DNA from: DASRAP01 sp035277145 | GTDB lineage: Bacteria; Gemmatimonadota; Gemmatimonadetes; Gemmatimonadales; Gemmatimonadaceae | NCBI GenBank assembly: GCA_035277145.1 | Contig: DATELA010000057.1 | Span: 1-64,000, forward strand | Direction of reading: 5' to 3' | DNA: 64,000 nt | In this document: positions 17,577 through 25,623 of the stretch, piece after piece | Layout of the letters: each line of letters begins with the position of its first letter | How positions within the stretch are numbered: position 1 is the first letter of the stretch | The notes under the pieces: generated by a model | The model's input: the letters and a program-made list of their open reading frames with translations, nothing else | Databases searched by the model: none | Told to the model about the DNA's origin: nothing | Made by a program: the position numbers and the translations under genes

Positions 17577-18879
17577 ACGCAACGGTACCCCGATGCGGAA
17601 CGGGGCGTCAAGCAGCCTGCGTCACATTCTGGCGCTTGGCGCACTGTTAGTAGCGTCGGCGGCGCCCGCGCGCGCGCAGGACTCGCTCCGGACGAAGCTC
17701 GATTCCCTCGCCGCCCGTGTTGAGCGCGCCGAAGAGCGGGTCAAAATGTTGGAGCAGGCACTCGCGACCGAATCGCAGTCATCGGTAAAGACGCGTTCAC
17801 GCGTCGCCATGGAGTTTCGCGGGCTCGTACTCGTCAACGGCTTCATGAGCTCGCGCCGGGTGAACAGCACCGGCAATCCCGTGTTCGTTCGTCCCGACGA
17901 TCCCGCCGATCCGTTCCCGCGCGGAATGGCGATGCACGTCCGCCAGTCGATGCTCGGTTTCACGATCGGCGCAACCGATGTGCTCGGCGCGCGGTTCACG
18001 GGTGACGTCGACGTCGATTTCCACGGCGGTCAACTCCCGTCGTCGGGTGGTCGCACGTTCCCACTCATTCGCATGCGTACCGCGCGCGCGATTCTCCAAT
18101 GGCCGCGCGCCGAAGTGCTGCTTGGCCAGGAGTCACCGCTCATTACGCCGGTGAATCCGGTGAGCCTCGCGTCGATTTCCACGCCCGGCTTCGCCGCGGC
18201 GGGTAATCTCTGGCTGTGGATTCCGCAGGCGCGCTTCACCGTCGAGACTGGTGGGCGGCTGCGATTCGGCGTTCAAGGCGCCGTACTCGCGCCGGGAACG
18301 GGCGCCGCCGTGGGCACGTTCGATGTTCCGAATTTCGACCCCGCCGAGCGCTCCGATCGTCCGTTTCTGCAAGGCCGCACGCGATTGCGATGGGGCGCCG
18401 ACGACATGACCGCCGAGGTCGGACTTGGTGGACACGTCGGATGGTTCGCGCTCGCGAACGATTCGCTCGCTCCGGGCAAGATCATCGCGGCTGATGCGTC
18501 TGTTCCGATTACCCGTTGGCTCGAAGTGCGCGGTGAGCTGTACCAAGGGCGCGGCGCGCGCGCACTCGGCGGCGGTGGCGTTGGTCAACTCTTTGGCAAT
18601 AACAGCGTGGTGATTCGTTCGCGCGGCGGCTGGGGTCAACTCAACGTTCGGCCAAACACGTCGGTCATTGTCGGCGCAGGTTACGGATCGGACGATCCGC
18701 ACAACACGGACTTGCCCGCGAGTTCGCGCTTCAAGAACACCGTTGCGTCGGGCCACGTTGCGTGGCGCCCGGCCGGTCCACTCGTGTTCGGCGCGGAATA
18801 CCGGCGCATTACGACGTACTATTTGCCCGGCCGGTTCGCGAGCGACCACGTCAACATCGCGTTCGGATTCGAATTCTGA
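17557..18879 (+). CDS. Outer-membrane porin-like beta-barrel with N-terminal coiled coil
   Basis: 440 residues from the ATG at 17557, chosen because GGAGAG lies 7 bases upstream. The signal peptide ends at APARAQ. A coiled coil follows (LRTKLDSLAARVERAEERVKMLEQAL), then an amphipathic beta-strand-rich domain with alternating hydrophobic residues. The C-terminus ends in IAFGFEF, the terminal aromatic signal for outer-membrane insertion. The coiled coil plus barrel layout is like phosphate-selective or DcaP-type porins. The substrate is unknown. This start overlaps the divergent cupredoxin-like gene by 20 bases; the ATG at 17593 would avoid the overlap but has a poorer ribosome site. Confidence 0.75.
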   Translation: MSVRTRIRNGTPMRNGASSSLRHILALGALLVASAAPARAQDSLRTKLDSLAARVERAEERVKMLEQALATESQSSVKTRSRVAMEFRGLVLVNGFMSSRRVNSTGNPVFVRPDDPADPFPRGMAMHVRQSMLGFTIGATDVLGARFTGDVDVDFHGGQLPSSGGRTFPLIRMRTARAILQWPRAEVLLGQESPLITPVNPVSLASISTPGFAAAGNLWLWIPQARFTVETGGRLRFGVQGAVLAPGTGAAVGTFDVPNFDPAERSDRPFLQGRTRLRWGADDMTAEVGLGGHVGWFALANDSLAPGKIIAADASVPITRWLEVRGELYQGRGARALGGGGVGQLFGNNSVVIRSRGGWGQLNVRPNTSVIVGAGYGSDDPHNTDLPASSRFKNTVASGHVAWRPAGPLVFGAEYRRITTYYLPGRFASDHVNIAFGFEF

Positions 18880-18889
18880 CGCGGCGCGC

Positions 18890-20047
18890 TTAGCGCGTAA
18901 TCGTTCCCACGAGCAGGCGCACGGGAATTCCTCCGTTCCGCGATTGCCACGCTGGTTTGAGCGGCAGCGCCAGCTGGCGTTCCAACGTATGACCACGCGA
19001 TCGATCCGCGGATAACACAGCGCACTGCCAACCTTCGAATCGCTCGCGCGCGACCCGACCGAATCGCGCGTACAAGTCGCGGAGTGCCGCGTTTTCGCCG
19101 ACGCGAATTCCGAACGGCGGGTTTGTCACGAACAGGCCGGACTCGGCCGGTGCGTGCACCGCCGATACCGAACCGACCGTGAACGCGACGTCGTTCGCGA
19201 CGCCGGCGCGTTCGGCGTTTGCGATAGCAGCGCCGATCGCGCCGGAGTCGCGATCGCTTCCAATGAGAGGCGAGTGTGCGTGCGGACGCACGTCGGTTTG
19301 CGCTCGCTCGCGAACTCGCTTCCACACCGCCGCGTTCGCTGACGGCCAGCGTTCGGCGGCGAACGAACGCTGCAAGCCTGGCGCAATGCGCCGTGCCATC
19401 AACGCCGCTTCGATCACGATCGTGCCGGAGCCACACATCGGATCGCACAGCGGCGTGGCTGGATCCCATTTCGCGCCGAGGAGCATTGCCGCAGCGAGCG
19501 TTTCTCGCAAAGGCGCCTTCGCAACCGCGAGACGGTAACCGCGTTTGTGCAGATGCTCGCCCGACGCGTCGACGCTGATCGTGCACACGTCGCGAAACAC
19601 GCGAACCACGAACAACTGCGCGTCGTCGTTTCCGTCATCGTCGACAGTGCCGTCGCGCGGCGCATCGTCGATCGTCACGCCCGTAACCGCGGCGACAACG
19701 GAATTGCCGAGGCGCTCGGCGACGGCATCGGAGTGATAGAGACGCGACTTCTTGCACGTGACGCGAAAGCGTACGCGACTGCCTTCGCGAACCCACCTGC
19801 TCCACGGGATTGCGCGCGCACGCTTTTCGAGTTGCGGAAAGCCTGTCGCGCGGAATTCGACGATGCGCACCAGAACGCGACTGGCGGTGCGCAGATGTAC
19901 CAGTGATGACGCGAGCGTTTCGTCGGTATGTGCAAACGCAACGCCGCCGGGTTCCGTCGTCGCGTCAGCTACGCCGATGTCGCGGAGTTCGGCTGCGGCG
20001 AGCGGTTCGAGTCCGGGCGCGACGACCGCGAACGCAGTGCGTGCCAC
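18890..20047 (-). CDS. THUMP-domain 23S rRNA guanine-N2 methyltransferase-like (RlmL family)
   Basis: 385 residues from a GTG start. The N-terminus FAVVAPGLEPLAAAELRDIG and the next ~150 residues form the ferredoxin-like plus THUMP RNA-binding module. KRGYRLAVAKAPLRETLAAAML introduces the UPF0020 methyltransferase domain. Its AdoMet site is LCDPMCGSGTIVIEAAL and its catalytic motif is VTNPPFGIRVG (NPPF, as in N2-guanine methyltransferases). Closest in layout to the RlmL half of E. coli RlmKL; the RlmK half is absent. Its start overlaps the end of msrQ by 79 bases in another frame. It converges with the barrel gene 10 bases away, with the minus-strand stop in a small 5-bp hairpin at 18885-18897. 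Confidence 0.88.
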   Translation of the reverse strand: MARTAFAVVAPGLEPLAAAELRDIGVADATTEPGGVAFAHTDETLASSLVHLRTASRVLVRIVEFRATGFPQLEKRARAIPWSRWVREGSRVRFRVTCKKSRLYHSDAVAERLGNSVVAAVTGVTIDDAPRDGTVDDDGNDDAQLFVVRVFRDVCTISVDASGEHLHKRGYRLAVAKAPLRETLAAAMLLGAKWDPATPLCDPMCGSGTIVIEAALMARRIAPGLQRSFAAERWPSANAAVWKRVRERAQTDVRPHAHSPLIGSDRDSGAIGAAIANAERAGVANDVAFTVGSVSAVHAPAESGLFVTNPPFGIRVGENAALRDLYARFGRVARERFEGWQCAVLSADRSRGHTLERQLALPLKPAWQSRNGGIPVRLLVGTITR

Positions 20048-20619
20048 GCGCGATAACCTAGCAGCGCGGCGAAGATCAGCGCGTACAGCGCGGGCTCACG
20101 AATGTCGCGCTTGACCGACATCCAATAGTGAATGACACCAAGAACGGCGGCAACGTAGATGAGCCGGTGCAGCGCGACCCATTTCTTGCCGAGCCGCCGA
20201 ATCGACGCAGTCGTTGACGTCACCGCGAGTGCGACGAGCATCAGAAACGCGGTCATGCCGATGATGATGTACCACCGCTTGGTCAGGTCTTCGATGAGAA
20301 TTGACCAATCGATCTGCACGTCGATCAGCGCGTACGTCAGGAGATGCAAACACGCGTACGTGAACGCGATCAATCCAAAGCGGCGCCGGTATTTCTGCAG
20401 CCAGTTCCAGCCGGTGATGCGGCGCGCGGGTGTGATCGCGAGTGTCGCAATGAGAAAGCGCAGCACCCAGTCGCCGTAGTAGTGCTCGAGTTCTTTGACC
20501 GGTTCCGCGCTGAGGTACATCGTGCCGCGCTTGATGTCCGACCACAACGCGAAAACGCCCCACGCGGCGGGGACGAGCGAAACGCAAATGACCGACCATG
20601 CCAGCCAGCGCGACTGCAC
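19969..20619 (-). CDS. msrQ: Heme-binding membrane subunit of periplasmic Met-sulfoxide reductase
   Basis: 216 residues from a GTG start; membrane b-type cytochrome of the YedZ/MsrQ family that carries electrons from the quinone pool to MsrP. About six hydrophobic segments. Conserved features include HYYGDWVLRFLIATLAITPAR, RRFGLIAFTYACLHLLTYALID with heme-ligand His residues, and KKWVALHRLIYVAAVLGVIHYWMSVK, whose His residues are also expected ligands. It follows msrP by 29 bases. The last ~26 residues, a polar RSRSSRPDSN tail, are encoded in the overlap with the methyltransferase gene, so that tail is unlikely to be conserved. Confidence 0.93.
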   Translation of the reverse strand: MQSRWLAWSVICVSLVPAAWGVFALWSDIKRGTMYLSAEPVKELEHYYGDWVLRFLIATLAITPARRITGWNWLQKYRRRFGLIAFTYACLHLLTYALIDVQIDWSILIEDLTKRWYIIIGMTAFLMLVALAVTSTTASIRRLGKKWVALHRLIYVAAVLGVIHYWMSVKRDIREPALYALIFAALLGYRAWHALRSRSSRPDSNRSPQPNSATSA

Positions 20620-20648
20620 CCACGGCCGCGCCGGCGCCGTCGCAGCGC

Positions 20649-21569
20649 TCAGTAGAAGCGCCGCAGGTCCATGCCGCTGTACAGCGACGCGACCTGATCC
20701 GCGTATCCATTGAACATCAGCGTCGGCCGCCGATTGAATTCACCGACGCGCCGCTCCGATGCCTGGCTCCACCGCGGGTGGTCGACCTGCGGATTCACGT
20801 TTGCGTAGAAGCCGTACTCGTGCGCGTTCGCACGAACCCACGCCGTGACCGGTTGCTCTGCCGTGAGACGAATGCGCACGATCGACTTGCCGCCCTTGAA
20901 GCCGTACTTCCACGGCGTCACCAAGCGAATCGGCGCGCCGTTCTGCGGCAGCAGCGGCTTGTTGTACAAACCAGTCGCAAGAATCGCGAGCGGGTGCATC
21001 GCTTCGTCGAGGCGAAGCCCTTCGATGTACGGCCAATGCAACGTCGGGAATTTCTGTTCCGGCATTTGCTCGGGATCGAGCAAGGTTGTGAACTCGACGT
21101 ACTGCGCACCCGCGGTCGGCTCCGCTCGCTTGATCACATCCGCCAACGGAATCCCGTTCCACGGAATGATCATCGACCACGCTTCGACGCAGCGCATGCG
21201 ATACACGCGCTCCTGCACCGTCGACGGTTTGATGAAGTCTTCGAGTGCGTAATCGCCGGGTTTCTTGACGAGCCCGTCGACTTTGATCGTCCACGGCTTC
21301 GTGCGGAAGTTGCGCGCGTTTTGCGCCGGATCTTCCTTGCCCGTGCCGAACTCGTAAAAGTTGTTGTACGTGGTGACGCGCTCGAACGACGTCGGCTCTT
21401 CTTTCTGCTGCGCCGCACCCGCGCGCGAAGCCGCGAGCAATCCCGCGCCAACCGCGGACAATCCAATCCCCGTGAGTCCCGCAGCTTTCAGGAACTCGCG
21501 TCGGTTCGCGTACGCATGCTCCGGCGTGATTTCGGACGACGGAATCTCACCACCGCGCTTGATGATCAT
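20649..21569 (-). CDS. msrP: Periplasmic protein-methionine-sulfoxide reductase, molybdenum subunit
   Basis: 306 residues; Tat-exported molybdopterin enzyme (YedY/MsrP) that repairs oxidised methionine in periplasmic proteins. The N-terminus has the twin-arginine motif NRREFLKAAGLTGIGLSAVGAGLLAA. The molybdenum-ligating Cys is in YRMRCVEAWSMIIPWNG, with the LADVIKRAEP segment after it. PIRLVTPWKYGFKGGKSIVRI is the conserved C-terminal half. Strong ribosome site GAGGAG 6 bases before the ATG. Operon with msrQ. Confidence 0.95.
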   Translation of the reverse strand: MIIKRGGEIPSSEITPEHAYANRREFLKAAGLTGIGLSAVGAGLLAASRAGAAQQKEEPTSFERVTTYNNFYEFGTGKEDPAQNARNFRTKPWTIKVDGLVKKPGDYALEDFIKPSTVQERVYRMRCVEAWSMIIPWNGIPLADVIKRAEPTAGAQYVEFTTLLDPEQMPEQKFPTLHWPYIEGLRLDEAMHPLAILATGLYNKPLLPQNGAPIRLVTPWKYGFKGGKSIVRIRLTAEQPVTAWVRANAHEYGFYANVNPQVDHPRWSQASERRVGEFNRRPTLMFNGYADQVASLYSGMDLRRFY

Positions 21570-21660
21570 CGTGTGCTCCTCGTCGTGTCGTCACTGCGAC
21601 ACGTGGTTCCAATACAACGGTGCCCACCGAAGCTACGCACAATGCCCGCGTGGCGCTCGG

Positions 21661-22164
21661 CTACGCTTTCACCAGACTACGGTGCCATGTGTCGCGCGCC
21701 AGCCGTTCAAATCCGGTTCGCCACGCATCCGCCGTTTCGACAGTGGTGTCGAAGACGTGTGTCTCCGCCGTAATACGACCTTCTGCGCTCAGCGCCACGA
21801 ACCGCGCGCGCGGCGCGGTTTCGATTGCGCCGGCGGCATCGCGCCAATACACGCGACCTGCGGGTAACAGCGACGCGCCGACCGTGGGTTGTAAACGTTG
21901 CAGCGTGCGAAACATACCGTCGATCGAACAACCCGACGCGCCTGCAGTCGACTGATCAACACCAATCGCGAGAAAACGCGAATCACGCCAATCGCGCGCG
22001 CACCGCAAGGTGTGGCCGTGCGCGTTCCACTGCGCGAGGAACGCATCCACCTCATCGAGCAACGCGCGACTCCCGGCGTCGTCGAGCGGCCGGTCCGACG
22101 CAAACACCCAGACACGCGCATCCGCTGGGAGTGAATCAAATGCAACCGCTGGCATGCGCCGCAA
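21661..22164 (-). CDS. Conserved protein of unknown function (small 'ABC transporter ATPase'-mislabelled family)
   Basis: 167 residues, no signal or membrane segment. Contains LPADARVWVFASDRPL, FLAQWNAHGHTLR, DSRFLAIGVDQSTAGASGCSIDGMFRTLQRL and a late AWRTGFERLARDTWHRSL. This pattern (working in acid-rich ARVW..., QW.AHG and GCSID motifs) recalls a family found in Bacteroidota and relatives that is often wrongly labelled ABC transporter ATPase; there is no Walker motif here. Function unknown. It ends against the epimerase gene start region on the same strand side (22166) with a 1-base gap, being downstream of it. Confidence 0.6.
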   Translation of the reverse strand: MRRMPAVAFDSLPADARVWVFASDRPLDDAGSRALLDEVDAFLAQWNAHGHTLRCARDWRDSRFLAIGVDQSTAGASGCSIDGMFRTLQRLQPTVGASLLPAGRVYWRDAAGAIETAPRARFVALSAEGRITAETHVFDTTVETADAWRTGFERLARDTWHRSLVKA

Positions 22165-22165
22165 T

Positions 22166-23071
22166 CTATCGCGAGTCTGTCTCGTAGCGGCTCATTTCGT
22201 GGCGCAGCGCGCCGTCGAGCAGTGGCTCATCAAACACGAAGCCGGCGCGCGTGAGTGCATCCGGGCTGCAGCGTTGGCTCGCCAGCAGCGTCTCCTTCGC
22301 CATTTGTCCGTACAACAGCACGAGCGCAAGACGCGGAACGGGAAATGCCGCAGGCCGGCGAAGGACCGCGCCAAACGTCTTGGCGAATTCCGCGTTCGTC
22401 ACGGGGTTCGGCGTGACCACGTTCACGGGACCACGAATCGATGATTTGATCGCAAAGCGAATCGCGCGCACCGCGTCGTGCAGCGATATCCAACTCATCC
22501 ACTGCCGCCCGTCGGCCACGCGCCCGCCGATGCCGAGTCGAAAGAAGGGAAGCATCTTCGCGATCGCGCCGCCACGCCGCGCGAGCACCACACCGGATCG
22601 CATGTGCACCACGCGCACACCGACGCCGCTCGCGAGCTCGGTCGCCTCCTCCCACTCGCGCGCAATCACCGCAAGCAAGCCCTCGCCCGGTACGCTCGTT
22701 TCGGCGAGCACTTCGTCACCGCGGTCACCATAAATGCCGATCGCTGACGCGCTCACGAGGACCGGCGGAGGTCGCATCGCGTTTGCGATAGCGCGCGCGA
22801 CCGCGAGTGTGCCTCGCGTGCGACTTTCGCGAATCTCGCGGCGCCGTTGTCGCGTCCAGCGTTTCGCGAGCGTTGCACCCGCGAGATGAACGACCGCGGC
22901 CGCACCTTCGAACACCGCCGGATCGATGTCGTCCCGCAACGCGTCCCACGTAACATCCGCGTTTGGTCCGCGGCCAAGTCGCGTTACGGGAATTCCCGCA
23001 GTCGCGAGCACGCGCGTCAGCGCGCGGCCGACCATTCCGCTCGCTCCTGTGATGACAATTCGGCCGGGCAC
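22166..23071 (-). CDS. TIGR01777-type NAD(P)-dependent epimerase/dehydratase
   Basis: 301 residues from the GTG at 23071, immediately before the Rossmann motif RIVITGASGMVGRALTRVL. The frame stays open to 23122, but that extension would run into the glycosylase gene. Family features are DVTWDALRDDIDPAVFEGAAAVVHLAGATLAKRWT, VLVSASAIGIYGDRGDE (Ser-x-x-x-x-Tyr, the catalytic area), VVHMRSGVVLARRGGAIAKMLPFFRLGIGG and WMSWISLHDAVRAI. The family (YfcH, SulA in plants/cyanobacteria) is extended SDR; the physiological substrate is unknown. Located 10 bases after the glycosylase gene, likely co-transcribed. Confidence 0.88.
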   Translation of the reverse strand: MPGRIVITGASGMVGRALTRVLATAGIPVTRLGRGPNADVTWDALRDDIDPAVFEGAAAVVHLAGATLAKRWTRQRRREIRESRTRGTLAVARAIANAMRPPPVLVSASAIGIYGDRGDEVLAETSVPGEGLLAVIAREWEEATELASGVGVRVVHMRSGVVLARRGGAIAKMLPFFRLGIGGRVADGRQWMSWISLHDAVRAIRFAIKSSIRGPVNVVTPNPVTNAEFAKTFGAVLRRPAAFPVPRLALVLLYGQMAKETLLASQRCSPDALTRAGFVFDEPLLDGALRHEMSRYETDSR

Positions 23072-23081
23072 CGCGCGCGCG

Positions 23082-23687
23082 TCAGGCGTTGTCGAGACTC
23101 CTCCACAAGTACCACGAAGCAATTGAACGATACGGCGCCCACGGCGCGCCGATCTTTCGTACGCGTTCCGGCGTCGGCATTCGACGCAATCCGTACGCGC
23201 GCATCACCGCTTTCTGAATTCCAAGATCGCCATCTGGAAGCACGTCCGGCCGCGTCAGTCGGAACATCATGAAAACTTGCGCGGTCCACCGGCCGATGCC
23301 CTTCACGCCCGTGAGCGCCTCAATAATCCGCTCGTCGCTCAATCGTCCGAGTTTCGCCGTCGGCAGACGGCCGTCGTCCACGTGTTCGGCGAGATCGCGC
23401 AGGTATTTCGCTTTCTGCGTCGAGATGCCGACCGACCGCAGCGTGTCGCTATTCGTTGCGAGCATCTCTTTCGGAGTCGGCGGTCGATCGCCGTACAATC
23501 CGTGCAAGCGACCGAGAATCGTGGAGGCCGCCTTGCCCGACAATTGCTGAAATACGATCGCGCGCGTGAGCGCGGCGAAATGCGAACCGGGTGCGCGCTG
23601 CATGAAACTGCACGGCCCGACAGCCTTGATCATGCGCGCCATCACGGGATCTGCCTTGCGCAGATGCCGGAGTGCTTCTTCGACCAT
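23082..23687 (-). CDS. DNA-3-methyladenine glycosylase II (AlkA-like, HhH-GPD)
   Basis: 201 residues. Base-excision repair enzyme that removes alkylated purines. AIVFQQLSGKAASTILGRL is the typical first conserved block. ALTGVKGIGRWTAQVFMMF is the helix-hairpin-helix, and DVLPDGDLGIQKAV carries the catalytic Asp of the GPD loop. There is no N-terminal TATA-like domain as in E. coli AlkA (282 residues), so it is the compact form common in many phyla. No 4Fe-4S cluster cysteines. Likely the first gene of a small operon with the epimerase and the 167-residue unknown. Confidence 0.92.
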   Translation of the reverse strand: MVEEALRHLRKADPVMARMIKAVGPCSFMQRAPGSHFAALTRAIVFQQLSGKAASTILGRLHGLYGDRPPTPKEMLATNSDTLRSVGISTQKAKYLRDLAEHVDDGRLPTAKLGRLSDERIIEALTGVKGIGRWTAQVFMMFRLTRPDVLPDGDLGIQKAVMRAYGLRRMPTPERVRKIGAPWAPYRSIASWYLWRSLDNA

Positions 23688-23720
23688 GCGCCAACGCTAG
23701 CCAGCGTGGCGCCGCCGTGT

Positions 23721-23915
23721 CTACGCCCGGCGCGGTCCTGCGTCGCGTCCGGTCAGGCGCGCGGCGATCACGCTCAGGACTTCGCGCGTGTCGTAGTACC
23801 CGCTGAGCAGCCGCCATCGATACCACGAAACGGCAATCGCGTCGAGCGCGCGCGGTGTCGGCGACATCGGCGGCACTGCGCGGCGGGGCGTGCTATCTCC
23901 TGCGCCGTCAGACAT
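23721..23915 (-). CDS. Small hypothetical protein, possibly FlgM-like
   Basis: 64 residues from the ATG at 23915, with GGAAGG about 10 bases upstream (an in-frame start at 23966 gives 81). The N-terminal half is Pro/Arg-rich and probably disordered. The C-terminal half, ALDAIAVSWYRWRLLSGYYDTREVLSVIAARLTG, has the R-x-x-x-SG-x-Y-D-x-x-x-V-x-x-x-IA-x-RL pattern reminiscent of the C-terminal part of FlgM anti-sigma-28 factors. The similarity is weak and read by eye. It is suggestive because a FliA/WhiG-type sigma gene lies 1.7 kb away. It may also be a spurious frame. Confidence 0.4.
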   Translation of the reverse strand: MSDGAGDSTPRRAVPPMSPTPRALDAIAVSWYRWRLLSGYYDTREVLSVIAARLTGRDAGPRRA

Positions 23916-23973
23916 AAGAACGAGCCTTCCCATAGGTACGGATGGTATCGGCCCCGGTACCACCAACCTTAAG

Positions 23974-24015
23974 TCCGCCCTTCTTACTTCCCACTTCTGC
24001 CTTCTGCCCTCCGCC
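23974..24015. repeat. Heptanucleotide tandem repeats, TTCTGCC type
   Basis: Six 7-base units in register: TCCGCCC, TTCTTAC, TTCCCAC, TTCTGCC, TTCTGCC, CTCCGCC. Two units are identical and the rest are degenerate. The array ends 13 bases before the GTG start of the NtrC-like gene, the same placement as the array in front of the MFS gene. Confidence 0.75.
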
Positions 24016-24028
24016 GTAGTATTAGCCC

Positions 24029-25423
24029 GTGGCCAACATCCTTTGTGTTGACGACGATCCGGCGCTGCTCACGCTCCTCCGAAAAGCGTTGGAGCGTCTC
24101 GGCCACGCAGCAGTCGAGGCTGGTGGGGTCCCGGCGGCGCTGACGGCCCTCGCAAATCAGCCGATCGACCTCGTCGTTTCGGACTACAACATGCCCGGCG
24201 CAACGGGCATCGATTTGCTCGAAGTCATGCGCCAGCAAGGATATGACGCGCCGCTGATCATGCTGACCGGACACGCCAGCATCGAGCACGCGGTCGCGGC
24301 GATCAAAGCCGGCGCGGTCGACTACCTCACGAAGCCGTTCCGCCCACAGCAACTCGAATTGGCCGTTACCGCGGGGCTCGAAGTTGCGCGCCTTCGCCGC
24401 GAGAACGCCGCCCTCAAGCGTGAAGTCACCGCGCTCCGCGGCTCGCGAAAGATCCTCGGCGAAAGCGTCGGCATTCGTCGCGCGCTCGAGACGGCCGCCA
24501 CAGCCGCGCCAACGCGCGCCGCGATTTTGTTGCAAGGCGAATCGGGCACGGGCAAAGAACTCATCGCGCGAGCGATACACGACTGGAGCGATCGCCGCGA
24601 TCGGCCGTTTATTCAACTCAATTGCGCCGCGCTCCCGGAGGGATTGATCGAGAGCGCGCTCTTCGGGCACGAAAAAGGCGCATTCACGGGCGCGATCCGT
24701 CGCGTCGAAGGTGCGTTCGAGCGCGCGCACGGGGGCACGCTGCTGCTCGACGAAATCTCCGAGATGCGGCTCGACCTTCAGGCGAAATTGCTGCGCGTGC
24801 TGCAGGAGCAGGAATTCGAGCGCGTGGGCGGCACTGTGCCGATTTCAGTCGATGTTCGCGTGATCGCGACGACGAATCGTGATCTCTCTGCGGAGGCAGC
24901 GGCGGGGACATTCAGACAGGATCTCTACTACCGCATCGCTGTCATTCCGCTCAGCGTGCCGCCGCTCCGTGAGCGCCGGGACGACATTCCACGGCTGGCC
25001 ATGCACTTCGCGCAACGCGCCGCGGAGCAAACCAACCGTACCGTGCGTGGGTTCACGCCGGATGCAATTGCGTGGTTACAGTCGCGTGAGTGGCCGGGCA
25101 ACGTGCGCGAATTGCAGCACGCCGTAGAGCGAGCCGTGATTCTCACGCGCGACGAAGAAATCTCGAGCGAAGCGTTCGACCCGCGCCGGTTTAGTTTGAC
25201 TGCCGCCGCGGCGAAGGTCTCGCGGGCTTCCGGTGACGACGGTGTTCTCCTTGCTTCACTGCGCCTGGATGATGCTGAGCGCGTGCTGATCGATCGCGCG
25301 TTGCAGGCCACCAAAGGGAACCGCACCAAGGCGGCGAAGTTGCTCGGAATTGGCGTGCGTACGCTACGCACCAAGCTCAATTCGGCCGCAACCGGCGATG
25401 GTGCCGAAGCGGAAACGGCATGA
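24029..25423 (+). CDS. Sigma-54-dependent response regulator (NtrC/AtoC type)
   Basis: 464 residues from a GTG start. Receiver domain (1-~120): CVDDDPALL, phospho-Asp in LVVSDYNMPGATG, Thr in MLTGH and Lys in YLTKPFRP. AAA+ domain: Walker A GESGTGKELIARAIH, the GAFTGA loop that contacts sigma-54 (HEKGAFTGAI), Walker B GGTLLLDEISEM, and the FRQDLYYRIAVIPLSVPPLRER sensor region. A Fis-type helix-turn-helix closes the protein: ATKGNRTKAAKLLGIGVRTLRTKL. The intact GAFTGA loop implies that the genome has RpoN. No kinase is adjacent. The gene downstream is a FliA/WhiG-type sigma factor with a sigma-54-like promoter. Confidence 0.96.
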   Translation: MANILCVDDDPALLTLLRKALERLGHAAVEAGGVPAALTALANQPIDLVVSDYNMPGATGIDLLEVMRQQGYDAPLIMLTGHASIEHAVAAIKAGAVDYLTKPFRPQQLELAVTAGLEVARLRRENAALKREVTALRGSRKILGESVGIRRALETAATAAPTRAAILLQGESGTGKELIARAIHDWSDRRDRPFIQLNCAALPEGLIESALFGHEKGAFTGAIRRVEGAFERAHGGTLLLDEISEMRLDLQAKLLRVLQEQEFERVGGTVPISVDVRVIATTNRDLSAEAAAGTFRQDLYYRIAVIPLSVPPLRERRDDIPRLAMHFAQRAAEQTNRTVRGFTPDAIAWLQSREWPGNVRELQHAVERAVILTRDEEISSEAFDPRRFSLTAAAAKVSRASGDDGVLLASLRLDDAERVLIDRALQATKGNRTKAAKLLGIGVRTLRTKLNSAATGDGAEAETA

Positions 25424-25518
25424 TCAGCTAGGATAAAACGGCCTACCGGCAAAAACAGCCTAGTGCAGACCGGCCCTTCCGCGGCCTGGAAATGAGCTGA
25501 GGTATTAGCCGTAAAACC

Positions 25519-25547
25519 ATGCTGTATAACCATTTGCGTATGCTGTA
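25519..25547. promoter_or_regulatory. Direct repeat ATGCTGTA, possible activator site
   Basis: ATGCTGTA occurs at 25519-25526 and again at 25540-25547, exactly 21 bases apart, which is two helical turns. The repeat lies in the 200-base gap after the NtrC-like gene, 29 bases upstream of the sigma-54-like promoter. It would place two protomers on one face of the DNA, as enhancer-binding proteins need. Not proven as a binding site. Confidence 0.35.
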
Positions 25548-25575
25548 GCCGGTCGCTGAGCGCGCGCAGCGAGTC

Positions 25576-25590
25576 TGGCCCGAGGCCTGC
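25576..25590 (+). promoter_or_regulatory. Sigma-54-like promoter before the FliA-type sigma gene
   Basis: TGGCCCG, 4 bases, then CTGC, matching the -24/-12 consensus TGGCACG-N4-TTGC at all but two positions. The key GG (25577-25578) and GC (25589-25590) are separated by the required 10 bases. Transcription would begin near 25602, before the ATG at 25624. The gene just upstream encodes a sigma-54 activator, which raises the chance that this is real. Confidence 0.5.
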
Positions 25591-25623
25591 CTTTATGTGG
25601 CGGCGACTCCAGCCACGACCGCC

